Source: Hydractinia symbiolongicarpus
Taxonomy: Eukaryota > Cnidaria > Hydrozoa > Anthoathecata > Hydractiniidae
Direction of reading: 5' to 3'
Assembly (NCBI RefSeq): GCF_029227915.1
Contig: NC_079878.1
Location: 26,499,501-26,563,500 of the forward strand
Length of the DNA stretch: 64,000 nucleotides
Positions 60,834-64,000 of the stretch are shown in pieces. Made by a program: the position numbers and the translations under genes. The notes beneath the pieces were generated by a model. It worked only from the letters and a program-made list of their open reading frames with translations, ran no database searches and was not told where the DNA came from. Each line of letters opens with the position of its first letter. Position 1 is the stretch's first letter.

Positions 60834-61556
60834 ATGTTATCCAGAATTGCTGCTCTCTCCAGACAAGGTGCTGTAGTACAGAATGTGCTTAAGCCATCAG
60901 TACTGTTAGCGAATCGGAGACAGTTTTCTGTATCAAACTCTGATGAAAATAAATATGCTTGGCATAAAACTGCATGGCCAGCATGGCAGATGTATAAAGA
61001 TTTGGCAGGATCATCAGGTGCTACAATGTTTTCAATTGGTTTGGCTTCGTACCTGATCTCGAAAGAAATTTTTATTATTAATGATGAAGTTTTGTTACTG
61101 TTTGTCATGGGTGGTACTGGATATCAATTAGCCAAAGCTGTTGGGCCATCCATTGGGAAAATGTTAGATGAGAGAAGGGACACCATCTTGGAAAATTTGA
61201 ACAAGGGCAAAGAGATGCACATCAAGGCCTTTGAAGATGAGATTGCTGCTGAAAGAGAAGGAGAAGCTGCTATTGAGAATAGAAAGGAGTTTTTTGATAT
61301 TGTCAAGGCGAATAATGAAATGAGGCTCGAAGTGGAATATAGAAGTCGTTTACATGAAGTTGAATCTGAGGTTAAAAAAAGATTAGATTACCAAGTCGAT
61401 TTGCAGAATTTGGAAAGGAGTATCGAGGAAGAACATATTTCGTCATGGGTAGAGAAACAAGTCATTGGAAGTATTACGGCAAAACAAGAAAGTGATGCTC
61501 TTGCCCAGTGCATTAAAGATCTAAATGCATTAGCTGATGCTCGAGCTACTGCATAA
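60834..61556 (+). CDS. ATP5PB: Mitochondrial ATP synthase F0 subunit b (ATP5PB)
   Basis: This is a single open exon of 240 residues. The N-terminus is Arg/Ser-rich with few acidic residues (about 1-35), as expected of a mitochondrial targeting sequence. Two hydrophobic segments follow around LISKEIFIINDEVLLLFVMG (about 74-93), matching the conserved SKEIY region of animal subunit b. A long charged helical stretch comes next. RLDYQVDLQNLERSIEEEH and WVEKQVIGSI near the end are close to the animal protein. Subunit b forms the peripheral stalk that holds F1 against rotation in the inner membrane. The length is slightly below the vertebrate precursor. The ATG follows AATAAA and an AG acceptor-like site at 60825-60827. 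AATAAA near 61744 is a possible polyadenylation signal. The DDHD-type gene begins about 800 bases downstream on the same strand. Confidence 0.93.
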   Translation: MLSRIAALSRQGAVVQNVLKPSVLLANRRQFSVSNSDENKYAWHKTAWPAWQMYKDLAGSSGATMFSIGLASYLISKEIFIINDEVLLLFVMGGTGYQLAKAVGPSIGKMLDERRDTILENLNKGKEMHIKAFEDEIAAEREGEAAIENRKEFFDIVKANNEMRLEVEYRSRLHEVESEVKKRLDYQVDLQNLERSIEEEHISSWVEKQVIGSITAKQESDALAQCIKDLNALADARATA

Positions 61557-62366
61557 CGTTACCAAAATGTTGTATATTGTGTTATGTAATTGAGATCATG
61601 GAATTTTCCAAACTGTTTTTTCTTCTTCATTTTTTTAAAAATGACTGGGACTTGTTTTGGTGTATGTTTTCAAGTTTAAGACATACTTTTTTACTGAAGC
61701 CTTTTTTTCCATGAATTTTACTTTATGGATAGAGAAATTTGTAAATAAAGAAATTTTCAGCAAGTTAGGCCAAGAAAAGTTGATCTTTTGGTTAGCATGT
61801 CCATTTGCATTTGTCTTGTGGCTAATGTACTTTCAGTCAACATTTTGAGCATCCTCTTTCCTCGTATAATTTGTCCTCATAGCAAAAATATTATGCCTAT
61901 TAGTATTTTGACAACTCCTAATTGTATATTATAACCCCTCACAATATTCTAGTTGATGCCACAAAGTTTTCTCTGAGACTTTTAAATATTTTGTTAAAAT
62001 TAGATAGGAGGATTGAAAGATGGATAAGGATTTATGTGTTTTTTTTGCAAATTTGTAAACAATTATATTACTAAAAGCATGACACATCAACTTTTTGGGC
62101 ATGATATGCTAAACAGAAGATCAATTTTTCTTGTCTTAACCATAAAATTTGCAAATTTCCTAAAAGTTTCCTTGTGTGAAAGTCATCCTGATGTTGTGCA
62201 CTTGTCATTCCTTAAGCCTACTTATTTTTGTGTGTATGTGTAAAGGTTAGCAATCATATCATAAAAGTAAGGTTTACTGCTTTGTGAAATTTTGTTATTA
62301 GATATTAGTTAAAAAAAACTATTCTCAACATCCACAGAAATAACACAAAATTATAGCATGTCATAA
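61557..62366. other. Between the ATP synthase and DDHD-type genes
   Basis: It probably holds the 3' untranslated region of the first gene and the promoter of the second. Short open frames at 61657-61848 and 62034-62243 lack motifs. Confidence 0.4.
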
Positions 62367-63676
62367 ATGGCTGATCATCAAGAAAATGCAAAACCAGGGC
62401 CACCACATCGTCCACCACCACCCAAGATATCTTTGCCACCACAGCACAAAACACCACCTTCTTTAAAGAAACACATGGAACAAATTCAACCACTCTCTCC
62501 TTGTAAAGTACGTTGGTTTTATCTGGAAGAGAAGAAATGGATCCCATTTAATGGGCGTGATTCATTAGAAATAGAATATGTTTTTAGGTATTTCTTTCCC
62601 TTTCAATTTTACAACCACTTGTAGATTAAGTAAGTTGGACAGGAAATGAGTGAATATTGAGGTCTGGGTCACACTTGTTAGCTTCTTATCATCAGGAATA
62701 ATTTTTTAGTTTGATGAATGATCTTAACAAAAATCATCATTTTAATTCTTATGTTTAGATCACTACCAGAAGAATTTCAGTCACCGCTGATAATTCCCAA
62801 CAAGACAGAGAGCCAAATTAATATTGAACGTCCCACTGTACGTGGATCATTGTATGAAGTGGATATTCTAGATCGTGAATGCTCCCCTATCTACTGGAAA
62901 GGTTGGTCATCTAAAGTTTTGTAATCCTAAAAAGTTGTATTCTTTCTACAGCATAGCTAACAATCCTGAAATTCCATTAATTGGTCTGAAATTTTTTAGG
63001 GGGAATTATAATGTACCAAAAAAATCCATTTGTTGAACCCTGTTCTGGTGTTAATCCTTAAAACCACAAAAACTGTTATAACATTGTTGTAACATCAAAT
63101 AATTAAAGTATTATGTATTGTTTTAACATGAAAGATGACGGAGTGTTGTCATGTTGAAAAGCATTTAAAAAAATTGGCAAATGCTGGGAAAATTTAAAAA
63201 ATTAATTTAGTCTTAGAAAATTTATAAAAGAGAAAAATTTTTAGAAACCTTTTTATTATTAATCCTGGAAAATTCTGTCAATACTTTATTATTTCTTTCT
63301 CCTGTTGATTGCCAACTGAAATTATTTTTTAAAAGAATCTCAAAATCAAACCAACAGTTTTTAGCTAATTGGTTTAAAAAGTCCTGGAAAGAATATAAGT
63401 TTTTTTTTACATTGCTGCTTCTTTTTTTACAGAAAGTGCAGTTTCAATCAGAAGAGGAACATGGTTTAAAGGTAATATGCCAGGAAACCTGGAGCCTATG
63501 GATGAAAAGGAAGCAATAAAGGTTGAAGAAGGACATATTCATGTTTATCGTTTGATGGTAGGTTTTATATAACAGCTTTAACACTACATTAGCACTCATT
63601 ACAGTATCTTTTCCACTACTTTCTTCTTTTGTGTAGGGCAGAGGTGCTATAGAGAGTTCTCCAGCTTCTCAGAATG
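62367..63676 (+). CDS. DDHD-family phospholipase A1-like protein, first four exons (partial)
   Basis: Exons 62367-62587, 62759-62901, 63433-63557 and 63637-63676 join in frame. A Pro-rich N-terminus is followed by a WWE-like segment (VRWFYLEEKKWIPFNGRDSL, about 48-67). Then come VRGSLYEVDILDRECSPIYW (about 101-120) and RRGTWFKG, the conserved start of intracellular phospholipase A1 proteins (DDHD1, DDHD2, SEC23IP). Family members hydrolyse phosphatidic acid or other lipids at Golgi, ER or mitochondrial membranes. The catalytic lipase motif and the DDHD domain should lie beyond the right edge. Which member this is cannot be decided; spacing looks more like DDHD1. A fifth exon follows the donor at 63677 but is not in the window. 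Confidence 0.85.
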
Positions 63677-64000
63677 GTATGTTTTTTTTTTAATTTTCTT
63701 TTATGAATAAGGCTTTCTAATGCGTTATTACTCTCTTCGTTCTACGAGAGAATGTATTGCACACTTTTTGTGTTTCCAAGCGACACAAAGTTCTATTTTT
63801 TGTCAGTTATTAAAAAATCTAAAATGATTTTAAAGCGATAGGGAAGTTCATTTCATTGGAATGTTGTCTGAACTGTCTGTTTTAAGTTGTATATAAGTTG
63901 CAATGATGAAACGATGTTTAGAACCCGTATTTGGAAAGCCTAAAAAATTTACAGCATGTCTATCTTCTAGTGAATTTATTCATGAACTATTATAACAAGC
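63677..64000. other. Intron of the DDHD-type gene
   Basis: No further exon is recognisable before the right edge. Confidence 0.5.

Overview
The window is animal nuclear DNA: AT-rich, intron-bearing genes with GT-AG junctions, spaced widely, with many short transposable elements between and inside them. The gene set (an ShK domain joined to a chymotrypsin-type protease, a leucine-rich-repeat hormone-type GPCR, an NR2-type nuclear receptor, a myosin-light-chain-kinase-like kinase) plus CR1-like and DIRS-like retroelements suggests a cnidarian. That is an inference from gene content; no rRNA, mitochondrial or species-specific marker is present to settle it.

Left part (1-13.2 kb): a tRNA-derived SINE, two adjacent inverted-repeat elements with subterminal word arrays, the first coding exon of an ERdj5/DNAJC10-like chaperone on the minus strand, a second SINE family (two copies), a five-exon secreted ShK-chymotrypsin gene on the plus strand, a decayed DIRS-like retroelement, and a two-exon GT31-type glycosyltransferase on the minus strand.

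Middle (13.2-38.4 kb): a long gene-poor stretch with foldback elements, then a seven-exon MLCK-like kinase (23378-27511) with a calmodulin-binding segment and a long Asn-rich tail. It is followed by an unusual repeat arrangement: a 1.48-kb unit X bracketed by two apparently identical 257-bp direct repeats (A-X-A), with a second copy of X 4 kb downstream that lacks the brackets.

Right part (38.4-64 kb): a four-exon NR2E-like nuclear receptor (plus), the possible 5' end of a small antisense gene, a Harbinger-type non-autonomous element with a TAA target duplication, a nine-exon LGR-type receptor on the minus strand (54205 down to 45342), a nearly complete but disabled CR1-like LINE, a 52-bp minisatellite, the intronless ATP synthase subunit b gene, and the first four exons of a DDHD-type phospholipase running off the right edge.

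Splice junctions were placed by hand by matching reading phase, conserved protein motifs and GT/AG dinucleotides. The five complete gene models (protease 325 aa, glycosyltransferase 588 aa, kinase about 770 aa, nuclear receptor 482 aa, LGR 903 aa) close in frame from start to stop. The genes have unrelated roles (secretion, signalling, energy, lipid metabolism), and I see no functional cluster or operon. The most noteworthy non-genic signals are the A-X-A arrangement, the paired inverted-repeat elements with subterminal arrays, and two foldback elements that each carry a telomere-like run in the loop.
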